Numbered from the stretch's first letter, positions 35,691 through 48,039 are shown. The stretch is DNA of 64,000 nucleotides from Arctopsyche grandis (GCF_051622035.1 NC_135358.1:10023001-10087000), one strand, 5' to 3'. The notes: a model not told the origin generated them from the sequence alone. Numbers and translations: made by a program.

Positions 35691-35950
35691 GATCACCCGT
35701 ATGTCGGTAGCATATTTATAGTAATCAACAATTTCGAGATGCTAGAAATAATAATTTGCGAGAAATTGAAGGGGGGAGGAAGATGCCGATTAGTTGGATC
35801 TGTCACAATAATCAAGCTAGATAATCAGAAAATCTAGCAGAAGATGGTCGATCTAGGTTTTAATAACCACCCAGATCTAATCGAATATTTACTAGATTCC
35901 GGTCGGGACCTGAACTTTAAGATAGCTGAAGCACAAGATAACAATATTTT

Positions 35951-36345
35951 GGGTTTGGTGCATCCGCTCTAAAATCGCCAGATCAACAGAACGGCAGCTT
36001 TAAACGTAATTCTCGTTTTCTCGAATGATAGATTGCACATCAGATGACGAGTAACCTTTCGATGTGCACAGATGCAATTATTAAAATTGAGTTGGATCTT
36101 TCTGGCCAGTTTAATAAGGCAAGATTCGGAACTTATCGAATCTTGCCTTATTAAATTCGCCTGAAAGATCCAACTCAATTTTAATAATTACCATTTTAAT
36201 AATTGCATCTTTGCACATCGAAAGGTTACCCGTCATCTGATGTGCAATCAATCATTCGAGAAGATGAGAATTGCATTTAAAGCAGCCGTCCGTTAATCTG
36301 TCGTTCAATTTGTCTGACGATTTTAGAGCGGATGCACCGCATCCC
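35951..36345. mobile_element. Foldback MITE family A, copy 3
   Basis: 395 bp, ends GGGTTTGGTGCATCC...GGATGCACCGCATCCC, arms inverted over almost the whole length. Perfect 8-bp TSD AATATTTT (35943-35950 and 36346-36353). The best-preserved copy and a good family reference. Confidence 0.9.
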
Positions 36346-36639
36346 AATATTTTCAACTTTTTTAATACTCGGTGGAAATGATTCAAAGGGTTTGTGGAAA
36401 TGATTGTGCTATATCCCCGTTTTGATTTTTTAAAAATATTTTCTTAAAGAGTCGATCTACTTGGGAGGGGTTGACTGTATTTATGTGCATATATGTATAT
36501 GGGGTGTTAAGCTAAAGAGCTCAAGGCTCAACGTTCAAAAGCTTTATGCAAATATTCAAGTTTCGCTTATCAGCATGTGATATAACTCTGAACGCGAGAA
36601 AATGCATAGTTTTTGAATTTAGCAGGGGTACATTCGGTC

Positions 36640-37190
36640 GAGCGTGACACTTCAAAGTGAGGAGACATTAGTTATTCAAAATGGCATTAGCGGAGCGAGT
36701 CCCGGCTCAAAAAGCCCTTGCAATCCCTTTTCTGGTGGGCTTCGTCAGAGACGGGGCTAATAAGGAACCTGCGCGGTGTTTGAGCGGCGTATAGTTTTCG
36801 GCACTAATTTCCTTTGGTAAACATTAATTTGCGCCAACAAATAAGCGCCGGTTCGCGTGGTCTCGCACTCTCTCGCAAGTGGGGTATAATATTTGAGCGG
36901 GCCCTCCCGAGCCGGACAGGCCAAATCCTATTTGCTTTGAATGATTAAAGGTGTGTATGACCATCGCAAAGGGAACTTTGCAGATTCGCCGTGTCAACAG
37001 ACGGCTGATATTTGGATACCTGGGCAAGCCGTGTTTATCGTTCGCTGGACGAGAGGGCATATTTCATTTCATATTTACCCGACCCGGACAAACCGACCGC
37101 CCACCCTCTGTTAATCTGCTCCACTTACCGCAGTCAAGAACGCTTCAACTTAATTCTCTCATATATCTACCGGTATCTACTTTTCTATAT
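36640..37190. promoter_or_regulatory. GC-richer island with homeodomain/forkhead-like words
   Basis: Unique sequence with GTAAACA (forkhead core, about 36817), TAATTTG, gcgccaacaaataagcgccgg, gaatgattaaaggtgtg and gtttatcgttcgct. Looks like a developmental enhancer or conserved non-coding block; frames on both strands are short and contradictory. Confidence 0.35.
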
Positions 37191-37559
37191 TTGACTTTCG
37201 CAAATATACAGCATTCGGGCAGTGTTTCGCTTGGTTCAAAATTTTGAATGTTTGAGGTGTTCAAAGAATCTGTACTATAGAATGATATTTTTATGAATTT
37301 TTGAGACAAGGTATACAAAGATAGACTGTCTGCCTTAGCCTTAATATCATTCGAAAAAATATTGTTAATAAATTAAAAAATACTGAATTTTTTTTAAATT
37401 TAGCTATTGATGAATTTTGCAAAAAATTAAATTAAATTTAAAATAAAAATTGATCGTTTTTTGGACAGCATCACTGGTTGAAAAGTCACCGCACGACACT
37501 GGTATACATATACATATGTACATACAAGTGACATACATAATATGTAACTAATATGAGAA

Positions 37560-38405
37560 TTGTGTATCTGTTACATTGAAATTGGCGTTTCAGTCAATTG
37601 ATATCCCATTACACATTAACTGGGTATAGTTATATTTTCACTAGGTAAATTACGTATTCACTGGCCCCTATTAGTGAAATTATAATTTTTGGCAGTTGAA
37701 TGAGCGAAATACCAACTAAAGATTATTTTATAAATGCTTTACGGTTCAATAATGAATTGATATTACGTATGTACTATGAAAATACTGTTTCTGATTACGA
37801 CGACGCGAATGATGCTTTTACATTCAACCCAAACTGAATGAAACACATATTATCGTCGAAATTATAATTTCACTGATTCAGATAGTGATTGCGGATGTAA
37901 CAATAGAATTACAAAATCAACTTTTTAATATATAATTTCACTAGTGAAATTATAATTCAATAAATTGGAAAATGTTGACAAAGTAGAGTGTTTTAATAAC
38001 TTGAGCTATTGATTATTAAAACTAGTTTTTAGAAATTTTGACACGAGTGAACTCAAAATGAAAATAAAATATTTTTTTAATTCAACGATAATTAATGTGT
38101 TTAATTCAGTTGTGGTTGAATGTAAAAGCGTCATTCGGGTCGTCGTAATCAGAAACTTTCATACATATGTATTATGTAATATCAATTAATTATTGAATCG
38201 TAAAGTATTCTATAAAATGATCTTAAGTTGGTATTTAACTATTATTCAATTCTCAAAAATTATAATTTCACTAATAGGGGCCAGTAAATATGTCATTTTC
38301 GTAGTGAAAATATAAATATACCCAGTGAATGTGTAATTGGATATGAATTCACTGAAACGCCAGTGTAATTATGATGTCACTGCTATTATACATAATTTCA
38401 CTTAA
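37560..38405. mobile_element. Foldback element family F, copy 2
   Basis: Two inverted arms meet at the perfect 24-bp palindrome 37931-37954 (tataatttcactag...). Left arm ttacacattaactgggtata, taggggccagtgaat-like and ttcaataatgaattgatatt blocks reappear complemented at 38150-38340. AT-rich, no frame. The arms are rich in GTGAAATTATAATTTCAC palindromes. Confidence 0.75.
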
Positions 38406-38640
38406 CATATCCAACTGTTAACATTAAGATAATCCATTAGTTGATTTGGGCAGATTCTATGAATGATTTTTAATACAAAATAATGTGATATATGACCATC
38501 TATCTTTTTTATCGGTATGTGAAAGAAATTTTACTGGCCGATTTCATTGTTCAATTTTACTGACCATTCGTGAAAAATTACTGGATAAATATTTATATTA
38601 ATCGGATCACTTATGTATGTATGTATGTACATTGTATATT

Positions 38641-39057
38641 CATTCATGAACATACTGGTTTGTTCATACACGAACTATTTGTTTTAATTTAAGTGACAAT
38701 AGTCAAAAGCTATATTTAAATTGACTCACCAGGTGTCACATAAAACGTATGGCTCTCAAAACTTTTGAGCTGTCAAAACCTTTGAGATGTCAAAGGTTTT
38801 GACCAAGTATTTACATAAAAGGAAAATTTTATGGAAACAACATTAAAACGTTTCTATAATTCCCGTCTCCGCTAGTATAAAAAATATTGCAATAAATGAG
38901 CCAAATTATTGAGAATACTTAACTTATGCCTGATAGCTTGTGCATGAGCAAATAGTTTGTTTGTCAATTTGTTATTTTGTAAACACTTTAACTGACCAAA
39001 TTGGTGCGTATATGAACAAGCTAGTATGTTCATGATCGAACGTAATGTTCACTTGGA
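38641..39057. mobile_element. MITE family G, copy 2
   Basis: Left CATTCATGAACATACTGGTT and right AGCTAGTATGTTCATGATCG ends are inverted. The interior (gagctgtcaaa, gagatgtcaaag, ttatggaaacaacat, cccgtctccgct) parallels 6314-6768. Confidence 0.65.
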
Positions 39058-39409
39058 TTTTAACATATACTTTACATGGCATACTATAAAATGCTTATCA
39101 TATAATAAGTACATAAATATTTTTGGAAAGACATGTAGTTAAATGTGAAGGTGCTTTACATTCATATTTCATACGATTAAAAAGGGAAAACCTAAGAAAT
39201 TATTTTAAGCAATTATTCATTGATTTTTAAATATAATTATAACTATGTATATAACTTGAAATTTAATGCAAATATGTATATGTATTTAATACATACATGA
39301 ATTGTTATAAATAATTATGATCAAAAATGTTATTTGATCGTTCACGTGAGGAGGTATTTATTTAAATCGTGAAATCGTATAAAATGGATATTTTAAAATA
39401 TTTTCAATG

Positions 39410-39860
39410 TAATCACGGGACTTCCTCTTAACTCCCCTTTCTATGGAGTACAGGTGGGGGAGGAAAAGGGGTGGGAGACGCATAAGCAAACAGGGGATCT
39501 GGCCGGTACTCTTTTTGTTTGGGCCGCCGAGCCAAAGCACCAGAACAAGCCTTTTCATAGCGACTAAACGTTCGGAATTAATTCCCAACGCTTTGCCTAG
39601 CGAACAACGAACGCTTTTCGCCTATTTACTCTAACATAAAAAGCTCTTTTATAATATTCCTAATTAAATACGCCATTCCGGGAAATAAACCCGCTCCCGG
39701 ACTCTTATATTATATTATATTTCCACGCATTGTGCTCAACTCAACCGGTTCCGTACGTTTTAATTGCTAAATTAAACACGAATTGACTCAAATATGCCCA
39801 CGTCGAAATCCCTTTTTTGGTCCTAATAATACGTTGTACTCGTATTGTTTGAAACAGCAT
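39410..39860. promoter_or_regulatory. GC-richer island, candidate regulatory element
   Basis: Contains ggtgggggaggaaaaggggtgggag, ccgccgagccaaagcacc and gggaaataaacccgctcccgg. Flanks are AT-rich. No supported exon. Confidence 0.25.
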
Positions 39861-40394
39861 TTTCCCTCGTTAAAAATTATCTTATTTACTTATTTTCTGT
39901 TTTTTTCAGTCATTTGAAACTTTTCCCTTTTGATATATGTATATTGTATTTTACAGCAGAAACTGTCAACATTGATATTTCGTAAAATTTAAGGAAACCA
40001 AATGAGGATCTGAGACCATATATTTCATATACATACGTACATACATATATAGCCGTCACTCTGCCAGTAGAGCAACAAATAATCAATTTATTGTAAGGAT
40101 TTTGAATTTGAATTCAAGACGAATTTGAAACTTTTTGATGTAGATATGTTTGTTTTATTTGAAATTTATGTATATTATTATCAGGGGATTGAAGAATTTT
40201 TTGCCACATCAATGCCATGTTTATATTTCTGTTTTGTCATTGTAAGTTATAGTATGATCTTGAGTTTTTATGTTATTGTCAATATGTTTCAAGTATTCAT
40301 AAATTCTGAATGAATATTCTAAATCAACCACGAAGGGGGTGTCAACTCCAAACTACTAGTGAAAGGGTATTTTTATAATTTATATTTTCTTATG

Positions 40395-40710
40395 ATGCCA
40401 TTACGGGTTGCCCTTGAGTGACACCACATTGTACATTTATAAATTTATAGATTATAAATTTGAAATCATATTCAAATAGTGGTGACATAGTGGGAAGGAT
40501 GGTTTTGCCAATTTGATGAGGAGTCGTTTCAACAATGAAAACGGATAAATTGGAAAATTCTTATAGGAAAACATCTACTTGGAGTCACAAATATCCAAAT
40601 CTGACTTGCAGGACTGCAGAAATACTTCGAATAAATTTTCTTCAATCAAGACCAACCCAAGACTTGATCCCGGGAACTTCAGAAATATATTGCTGGCTAA
40701 TAAATCATCA
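40395..40710 (-). mobile_element. SINE body, diverged copy S2
   Basis: Shares with the SINE at 29375-30090 the blocks gtgacatagtggg, gtcgtttcaacaatgaaaacgg, tggagtcacaaat and the remnant B box cttgatcccggg, ending ...tattgctggctaa where the tRNA-like head starts. The 3' hairpin is lost. Oldest-looking of the three copies. Confidence 0.6.
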
Positions 40711-41359
40711 ACTTAAATATTTTTATAGAAGCTGGACTCAAGCCATTTTCAACAATAACAGTTGTAGGTACAATTAAATTAAATTTATTTTGTTCATTTC
40801 ATGGTGATATTATACTATTTTGATTTGGTATTTTCATGAATTTACAAAACGGCATCCATGTTTACCTAATTTTAGAATGAACTCATTTTTTTCAAAATTG
40901 GACTTACACCACTTTCAAATATGACGCAGCTCATATGTATGTACTCTACAGACTTTAAAAAATTCAAACACAACTTACATTCATAATAATTAATTTATTG
41001 AATCTACTAAAGTTTTTACAGGTACTGCCTGTCCCCGTCTATAGTTCCTTCTTACAAAAACTGGTTTGATTGAGGTACTGTAGTACCTAAAAATATATGT
41101 ACATACATTTGCAGGTATTATATACGATGGGTTTGAGTACCCAAAATTAAGTATTTAGCCTCTATATTCGATCTACTAGAATGAAATTTCCAATTTAACT
41201 GTCATATGATGTTTTGCTTATATGTAAATTAGATGCCATTGAGATTTCCCGAATCTCGAGTACATATAAATCATATTATAGTATACATATGTATGTATGT
41301 ATATCTGCAATATCAATAAAGATGTAATTCAGTTACATTTGTCAGTTCTTTCGAATACA

Positions 41360-41900
41360 CGTAATTCGCGAGGTGTTTCCGTGGGTTTTGGCGGTAAGCC
41401 CGTCTCGCAGACAGGTGACACCTCCCGGGGGCCCCGACATGGCGGCCGAGCCTGTCTCTCAATCCACGGGGGCCCCCTCAGACATTCCCCGGAAGCTCTC
41501 TCTACATCTGTCATATCAACAGCCACTCGTTAATGCCCACCTCATTCGCAAGAGAAAATTCCGGTCGGTTTTTCCCCGTCCCGTTTGACTGACTGGCTGA
41601 CTCCCCCCCGGCTCTGATAACTTCGTGCATATTTGACGAGTCGATTATGTAAATTGATTTCACTTCTGGCGAACAAACGCAACGAGGAGGGTATTATTTT
41701 TTATTAACCGTTTCCGTTAGGTAGGAAGATGTTCCTCGGAAGGCGCTGCATAATTTATGCGGTGGGCCGCAGACTCTTTCTTCCATCCCGTAGACTATAT
41801 TTCGATATTTTAAATTTAAAGCAGACTTTAAAGTCGGCGAATTACGGATGCTTTTGCGCGAGCTTCGGGATGCCAAAGATGTGAAATTAAAGCGTACCGA
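41360..41900. promoter_or_regulatory. GC-rich island, candidate regulatory element
   Basis: A dense GC block with tcccgggggccccgacatggcgg and gggggccccctcag, then ccgtcccgtttgactgactgg and a terminal gcgcgagcttcggg. Three overlapping frames on both strands exist but show no splice or start context. Confidence 0.3.
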
Positions 41901-41909
41901 CACCCACGA

Positions 41910-42830
41910 CTGCTAGAATTTAAATTCAGTTAATTTTCTTTCAATATTTATGAGATGTGCAAATCGCACAGAACATTTTGTATAAGCATTTTGCTAAGCT
42001 AAAGCCAAAAAATTCAATTAAACACGGTCTGAGACAAATTTTGTACTTTGTACTTATGTACATATGTAGATATATACTTTGGTATTAGAATTAGTAGAAA
42101 TATTATATCTATCGAACAACTTACCATTGATGCTTTTATATGTGCATTCTCAATAACAAGCGTTTGAAAATTATTATCCGGATAGAAAAATAATAAGAGC
42201 AGGAGAAAATTTCCCAAAGTTCTTCTCATATTTAAAAAGACGAATTTACTTGTACTGTTTGTAATTCTTTTCATCAGTAAATATAATCAGTAAATTACAT
42301 ATATTCCAACTGCTTTTGAATTATATAATTGATAGTTCTTTAAGTAAGATCCTATTTCAATGTGTAATCAAATCCATCCGTAATTCTGCATTATTTTACA
42401 TTAATCTCTGTTCTACCAACTATTCCTGTAATTCCTTTTTTTATATTGATTAATATTCCCCATCATATAGATCCATTCTGTTGGTCCTTTTCTTTAAATT
42501 TCTATTGTTCGATCATTTATCTTAGTAGTAGTTGTAGTAATTATATACAAACATATATCTCATATCTATCATTATTCAATGCTTTGAAGATTTTTTTTTT
42601 ATATATGTATGTATGTAGCTGGGAAAAATACTTGAGTAATTGAAGGCGTGTTGCAAAGAATGATTTTTATATATTGTCCAACATAAATGAAATGAAAATT
42701 TTGAATCAACTACATAAATATTTATGTTAAATGGTATTTAATAGTAAAATTCAAAAAACACGTAACATTATAATATAATTAATATCTATAGAAATACTTG
42801 AACTACATACATATATAATGTATATGTAGA
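41910..42830. other. AT-rich intergenic DNA, nothing recognised
   Basis: No repeats shared with other parts of the window and no supported exon. Tatgtatgtatgta microsatellite at 42605-42617. Confidence 0.35.
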
Positions 42831-42837
42831 GGCAATT

Positions 42838-43235
42838 TATCTCATGGCCTGCACATCCCAAGCCGGGCCGGGCCCCAGGACTAGCATCCTTAAGCCCCCA
42901 AAAAAAGTTGAAAATTTAAATTAAAAATCATGTCATAAATATTTTTCACAATTCACACTAGGAGTAATAAGATTGAGGATCACCTGATAAGTGATAACAT
43001 ATGCTTTCACAAGTTTCAAATAAAAGTCATGGTGTAAAAACAATAGCTAAGGTATAAACGACAAGTTACTACTCTAACATAACTATGAATTACGAAGACG
43101 AAAGATACTTCTCAATTTCGTAATAAATTTAAAAAAATTATCTCGCTGTTGGACCCCTCGTGACTTGGGCCCCAGGGCTAGAGCCACGGCTGTCCCCCCC
43201 CCCCCCCCCCGATGCCCAGGCTATGATTTATCTAA
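42838..43235. mobile_element. Probable hAT-like fragment with 19-C tract
   Basis: Ends gcaatttatctcatggcctg and caggctatgatttatc are imperfect inverted repeats. Contains two gggccccagg words and a run of about 19 C's (43193-43211). No TSD could be read; classification weak. Confidence 0.35.
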
Positions 43236-43419
43236 TATTATTTTCAACTTTTATCAGTTTTAAGGCGAACTAATTCAAACAGAATCTAGAGCACGTCATA
43301 ATATAAAAATAACATTCATACTTAATTGGAAATACATATGTATATAAATTTTTATATTTGATAATTTATTTTAGAATTTACTGAAATGTGTGTGGAAACA
43401 AATTGGATTGATCATACGA

Positions 43420-43690
43420 TATGAAGACGTCATTCCTCGAGTTGTTCGCGGGGCACGGAGACAGCGGAGAGTTTTATCGGCAATTCAATTTGCGGTTTGT
43501 TGGCGGGTCGGGGCCCTCGAGTATGACGTTGGAACTAAATAATATAACTGTGGTGGAAGAAGGAGGGGATGAAGGAGATGGGAGACCCTCGGGACCCCGT
43601 CGCCCAGGTAAAACACCACATCAAATATGCATCCTCCTTACTCTGGATCCGTTTGACGCGAATAGACAGGCGGACTAGCGGGACTTGGCC
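43420..43690. promoter_or_regulatory. GC-richer island, candidate regulatory element
   Basis: Has an 85-codon plus frame starting ATGAAGACG at 43421, but no splice acceptor/donor or homology supports it. Words ggcacggagacagcggagag and tcggggccctcgag. Kept as a possible regulatory block. Confidence 0.25.
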
Positions 43691-44028
43691 CATTCATATA
43701 TGAATTATTACTATTTTTTTTTCATTTATTTGCCCTCAGTTTTTCCATTCGAGAAAATCAAGGAAATGCGATGACTTTAAATATGAAACAATGCACTTTC
43801 GCAATCACAATTACATACATAGTATGAGCAGAAAGTAATTCTATAAACGATAACTTCAAATATATGAACATATGAAGATAAATATGGACTTTCGTGTAAG
43901 AAATGTATATAATAAAATTTGAAAAATTAAAACTAAATATTCGAAAGCATGTACTTGAAAATTATCGTATTTTTAGTGCTATAAATGCATATGTCATTCA
44001 ATGTATGTAAAACGAATTAAATATACAA

Positions 44029-44143
44029 ATGAGCCGTTATATTTGAAAGTGGCAAGATAAAAATTTGTGAACTAAGTCAAACAGAAATAGTATTTTTGGA
44101 ACTGAAAATTGGACTTTTGCCACTTTCAAATGTAACGGCTCAT
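44029..44143. mobile_element. MITE family B, short copy
   Basis: A 115-bp element whose ends ATGAGCCGTTATATTTGAAA and TTTCAAATGTAACGGCTCAT form about 27-bp inverted repeats with one mismatch. A minimal internally deleted derivative of the 246-259-bp family members. Confidence 0.8.
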
Positions 44144-44344
44144 TAATGATATATAAAATAACAATGCTACTTTTTTTTCATCAAGTGACAATAAATGACT
44201 ATATAGGTATACCACAAATGTAACAATATGACATAGGCATTTCCTGCATTAAGGTGCAAATATATGTATGTAAGTATGTATGTACATATATGTACACAAA
44301 TTTTGCATATTTCTACATATATCAGCGATGTTTGGAAGAAAAAC

Positions 44345-44830
44345 GGTAACTCTAAAATTAATGTTTTTGCAAGGCTTTTCCAACACGCTTCCATTCGTCT
44401 TTTTTTGGCCAACTGTCATCCATCTTATCCCACATATTTTTTTCTGATTTCATCCACCCACCTCCCTAGTGGCCTTCCTTATTCTCTTTAACATTCTTTT
44501 GGGTTCCATTCGAACATTTCTGTCGTCCATCTATCGTCCGTTCTTCTGGCTACGTGACCCACTCATTGCCATTTCTTTACTCTCACCATTACATCAGCCA
44601 CTTTGTCATACTTCTAACCCACGTATTCCGTTTTCTATCTCTCTTCTTTATATCAAGCATACATCGTTCCATACATCTTTGAAAGCACAGAACTTTATGC
44701 AACATTCTGGCGGTCTATGCCAAAGTTTCACATCCATACGTAATCACTGGCAAGACACATTGATCGAAGATCTTTTTCTTCAGGAAAATTGGTATTTGAA
44801 TATTCATTCATTCGCCCAAATGCACTCCAC
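44345..44830 (-). pseudogene. Decayed non-LTR retrotransposon ORF2 C-terminus
   Basis: Reading the minus strand in shifting frames gives, in order, KIFDQCVLPVITYGCET, a basic helix (RCMERCMLDIKKRDRKRN), GHVARRTDDRW and LGRWVDEIRKNMW...W.RVGKAL. This is the well-known C-terminus of insect endonuclease-reverse transcriptases (the VLPVMTYGAET / GHVARR.DGRW / RW.DDI motif series). Several frameshifts and stops; the catalytic RT core is missing. The 145-codon plus-strand frame here is antisense noise. Confidence 0.8.
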
Positions 44831-45239
44831 CCTAATTTCATACATAATATATATGTACATTCATACATTCAACCGTATATATTTCATTGAATGTAAAAAC
44901 TTCTAGAGCTTGGGACTGAAAGTTTTAATGCATTTTTTTAAACGCGCATACGTATTATATGAAATACATGAAATTGTTTAACATTTCAATTGGGATTTAT
45001 GTTAGAGAAACGAACGAAATAATCAATTTGCTGCACAAATTGTACAACAACATCACAAAACTTACTTTATAGCCTTACACCTCAGCTATAAATTCAATTG
45101 CATAGTATTTTAAAACTACTCATATTAATAATTTAAAAAAATAAATGAGTTTTTACTATTTAAATTAGTTTTAGAAGTTGACAATTTTCTTTGCCGCACC
45201 ATTGTATGTACAATGCAGTCTAATCTTTTAAAAATATAA

Positions 45240-45860
45240 AGTCAGTTGGATTTCCAGACGAGTCCAGATGTGTTTTACGAATTCACCACTCCGCGTAAAT
45301 GAAGTTTGATGAAATTGTGTGCTAAGATGAGAGGTCACGCGCGTATGGGGTTGCTCCAGGATCCGAGAGGGTTCTGGCCACGTCATCTCCGTCACGCGAG
45401 TGCACCTCCACTTTACCATAAACGTGAGCCGTGACCGATGAATATTTTAGTGAGGCGGCCAAATTGGTGAGGCCGCCCTGGGGCAAGCCTATCCCTCGCT
45501 TTCCGATAGACCGAACGGCCCTGTTATCATTTATAACCTACGTGACAAGCGACTCTGCACAGAAGCGCATCATATCGCCATCATCGCTTAATTATATTAC
45601 GAATATATACCCAAGTCAAATTTAGGGATCGCACGTATAGGGAAAATAATAAATTTCGTCTACTTCAGCATATGGAATATTCAATTCAGAGCAAAGCGTC
45701 CTCCGCGGTGCGAATTCTTAAAAGGAACAAGGGGTCCTTTCCGTGTCTCTCGGGAGCGTTTTTGAATTTCAAAGGGGGGTGCTAAATATTAAAACGAGAG
45801 CTGATTTCGGTCACGCTGGTACAACCTGACCGTCTCTCGTGTGACACCACTAACTGAATA
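45240..45860. promoter_or_regulatory. GC-richer island upstream of the 46983 gene
   Basis: Unique block with ccacgtcatctccgtcacgcgagtgcacc, ggccgccctggggcaagcc and ggtcacgctggtacaacctgacc. Lies about 1 kb upstream of a TATA box; may be an enhancer or upstream promoter. Short frames unsupported. Confidence 0.3.
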
Positions 45861-46710
45861 CGAATCGGTCTAAATAAATCGTAGACTAGAAAAAGGAAAA
45901 CTCAAACGTATAGGATAGTTAAAGTGTGGCTGAATATGCTATGAAGCGCTATTGTATTCATATATTTTTTATGATATTTCCATAGGAAAATTGTGATTTA
46001 AAAAACCTTATGAAAATGGGCAATTTATCAATTAGAATTACAAACGATTTGTTAAAAATTTAATTTATCAGAAATAATTAAGCATTTCAATTGGAAATAG
46101 TTCTGCAAAAAATATTTGATTATGTTTTATCAATTGCAATTTCATAAAGTTAGCAATGAAAGTATCACATATGTAGATATATTTATTTGTTTTATATATG
46201 TACAAAAATTTCAGTACCATTCTCTCTAATCGTGTATACTAATAAACAGTATTGAATAATGTAAACAATTATAAAAACCAACATCGAAAATGTTTTAAAA
46301 TATGTAAATAATTATCACTACACCACTAAATATATTAGAATAACGAATAAATAGCGTTTAATGATGAAACGATAGGTTGAAATAGTCAAAATACTACATT
46401 CATATGTTTATGGGATGGATCCTATTTGCAGATCTGCCAGTAAATTGTTTCATTACATTAATAATAACGATCATAAAATGTCTGTTCATTCCGGAAATCG
46501 CCGCCTAAATATATCCTCGACCACGAATGGGTTTCGTGTTTGAAATTGAACAAAGGCACACACTTCACTTGTTTCAATTTAATTTATTGAATTCACTTGT
46601 TATTTTTTTATTCAAATTTAGTCGACAAGTAACGAACGATTAGGTACGACTGTTTTGAATATCATCGTCATGAAATTAGTTTGGCGCACGATTATTTTAT
46701 AATTTTCTCA

Positions 46711-46718
46711 TATAAATA
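46711..46718 (+). promoter_or_regulatory. TATA box of the 46983 gene
   Basis: TATAAATA in tctcaTATAAATAcc. Transcription would start about 30 bp downstream, near 46740. The 5'UTR that follows includes CGCCATTTT (YY1/Pho-like core, about 46816) and leads to the ATG at 46983. Confidence 0.5.
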
Positions 46719-46982
46719 CCAACATATTTGACTTGTACTAGTGCGTTTTGTGTTACAAAGTGAATAAAGTGGTTTACGTGCGCGTTTTATAATAACGATT
46801 TTTCGTCGAGTACCGTCGCCATTTTATTTCGCGTGTGGTAATAAAATCATTACTTTTAAATATCAAGTTTTGAAAGGCGTTGCCTATTAATATCAGTGTT
46901 TGTGTGATTGTGTCAGTTGTGTGATATATGCGCTTACATACTCGTATATATGTATATTGAAGAATATGAAAATTCGCTCACA

Positions 46983-47311
46983 ATGTCGCTATGGAGACCA
47001 CATGCAGTTGGTGAGTTTAGCACATTGTTTACTGTATGTATACATGTATATTTTTTTAATTTACGTAAAATAAAAGAACATTTTTTTTATTTCAGCAAAG
47101 GTAGAATAACCGTTTAACCAGCAAAAACACTCATACTCGTAAGCATATTTTTATTAAAAATACATGTATAATTTTTTTCTTGTTTGTATTATGTCTATAC
47201 ATAGAGGGCGCATTTTCTACGATGGACCCAGTGGAAAATTTGCGTCATATCAAGGAAACGTTAAATAAAAAAATTAAAACCTGTGCCAATCTGTGTCAAA
47301 ATTTCAAAAAA
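46983..47311 (+). CDS. First two coding exons of an unrecognised gene
   Basis: Exon 1, 46983-47010: ATG in good context (CACAATGTCG) encoding MSLWRPHAV, donor G|GTGAGT. Exon 2, 47205-47311: acceptor TACATAG|AG; it keeps the frame through GAFSTMDPVENLRHIKETLN and a Lys/Cys-rich helix ending CANLCQNFKK, donor AAA|GTAGGA. The 45 residues end in phase 0. Exon 2 has a second ATG (MDPVEN), a possible alternative start. The helix is amphipathic and charged, like the start of a coiled-coil, but I do not recognise the family. The next exon was not found, so a long intron to the right is expected. The splice pair and frame support it; function unknown. Confidence 0.6.
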
Positions 47312-47350
47312 GTAGGATGTTTTCAGATATACATATGTATATAGCCAATT

Positions 47351-48036
47351 TGGTTACGTTGACCATATGTACGTCCTTTATTTAAGAGGATGGTCCTTTA
47401 TTTCACTGGTCTGTCCTTTTTATTTATTTATATTCTAAAATTGCCCTTTTGTCCTTTATTAATTTTGATTACACCGAGCAACAAAATTAAATACCGGAGC
47501 GGAGATAAATCAATATTTACTAAATATGAACCACTAAATTCGAATATGACAATGATTTTTTTTTTTTTTTTTTGTTTATGAGATATATATTATAAGCGTT
47601 TAAAAAATGCGCAATTTTTACAGTCTTAGCTCAAATTCTAGTATTGCTATGACAAAATAGAATATTGTAATCGATAGTCTTATGTTTTTTCTATTGATTG
47701 TGACTTTTCAATGCTTTGAAATACTTGTTTTTAAATTAAAATAGTTTTAATTGTCTAGCAAATTTTCAAAGTCAAAAATATACTTTTTTCCATGATATTA
47801 TTATCATTGGTTTTTCTATCTTAGTATATATTATTAATCTAAACGTACTAATTCGAGCGGTAAATATATTTTAAATTTCAATAATGTGTAATAAATTGAC
47901 CATTTAAAATTCTAAATTTGATATGCTAATAATTTATAATAATACATACATATACATGTACATATGTTATAAACTTATAAAGCATTTTATAAAGTTATAA
48001 AACGATTCTTTATATGTCCTTTATTTTGGTCACCGT
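47351..48036. mobile_element. Possible GGTGACCA-type element
   Basis: Left tip ggttacgttgaccatatgtacgtccttta and right tip gtcctttattttggtcaccg share GTGACCA-type ends and the word gtcctttatt, but the inverted match is imperfect and no TTAA flank is present. In the probable intron of the 46983 gene. Confidence 0.3.
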
Positions 48037-48039
48037 AAA

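Noticed and set aside
43421..43678. 85-codon plus frame starting ATGAAGACG
   Set aside because: GC-rich island composition; no acceptor, donor or homology I recognise.
44469..44906. 145-codon plus-strand frame
   Set aside because: Antisense to a recognisable LINE C-terminus on the minus strand.
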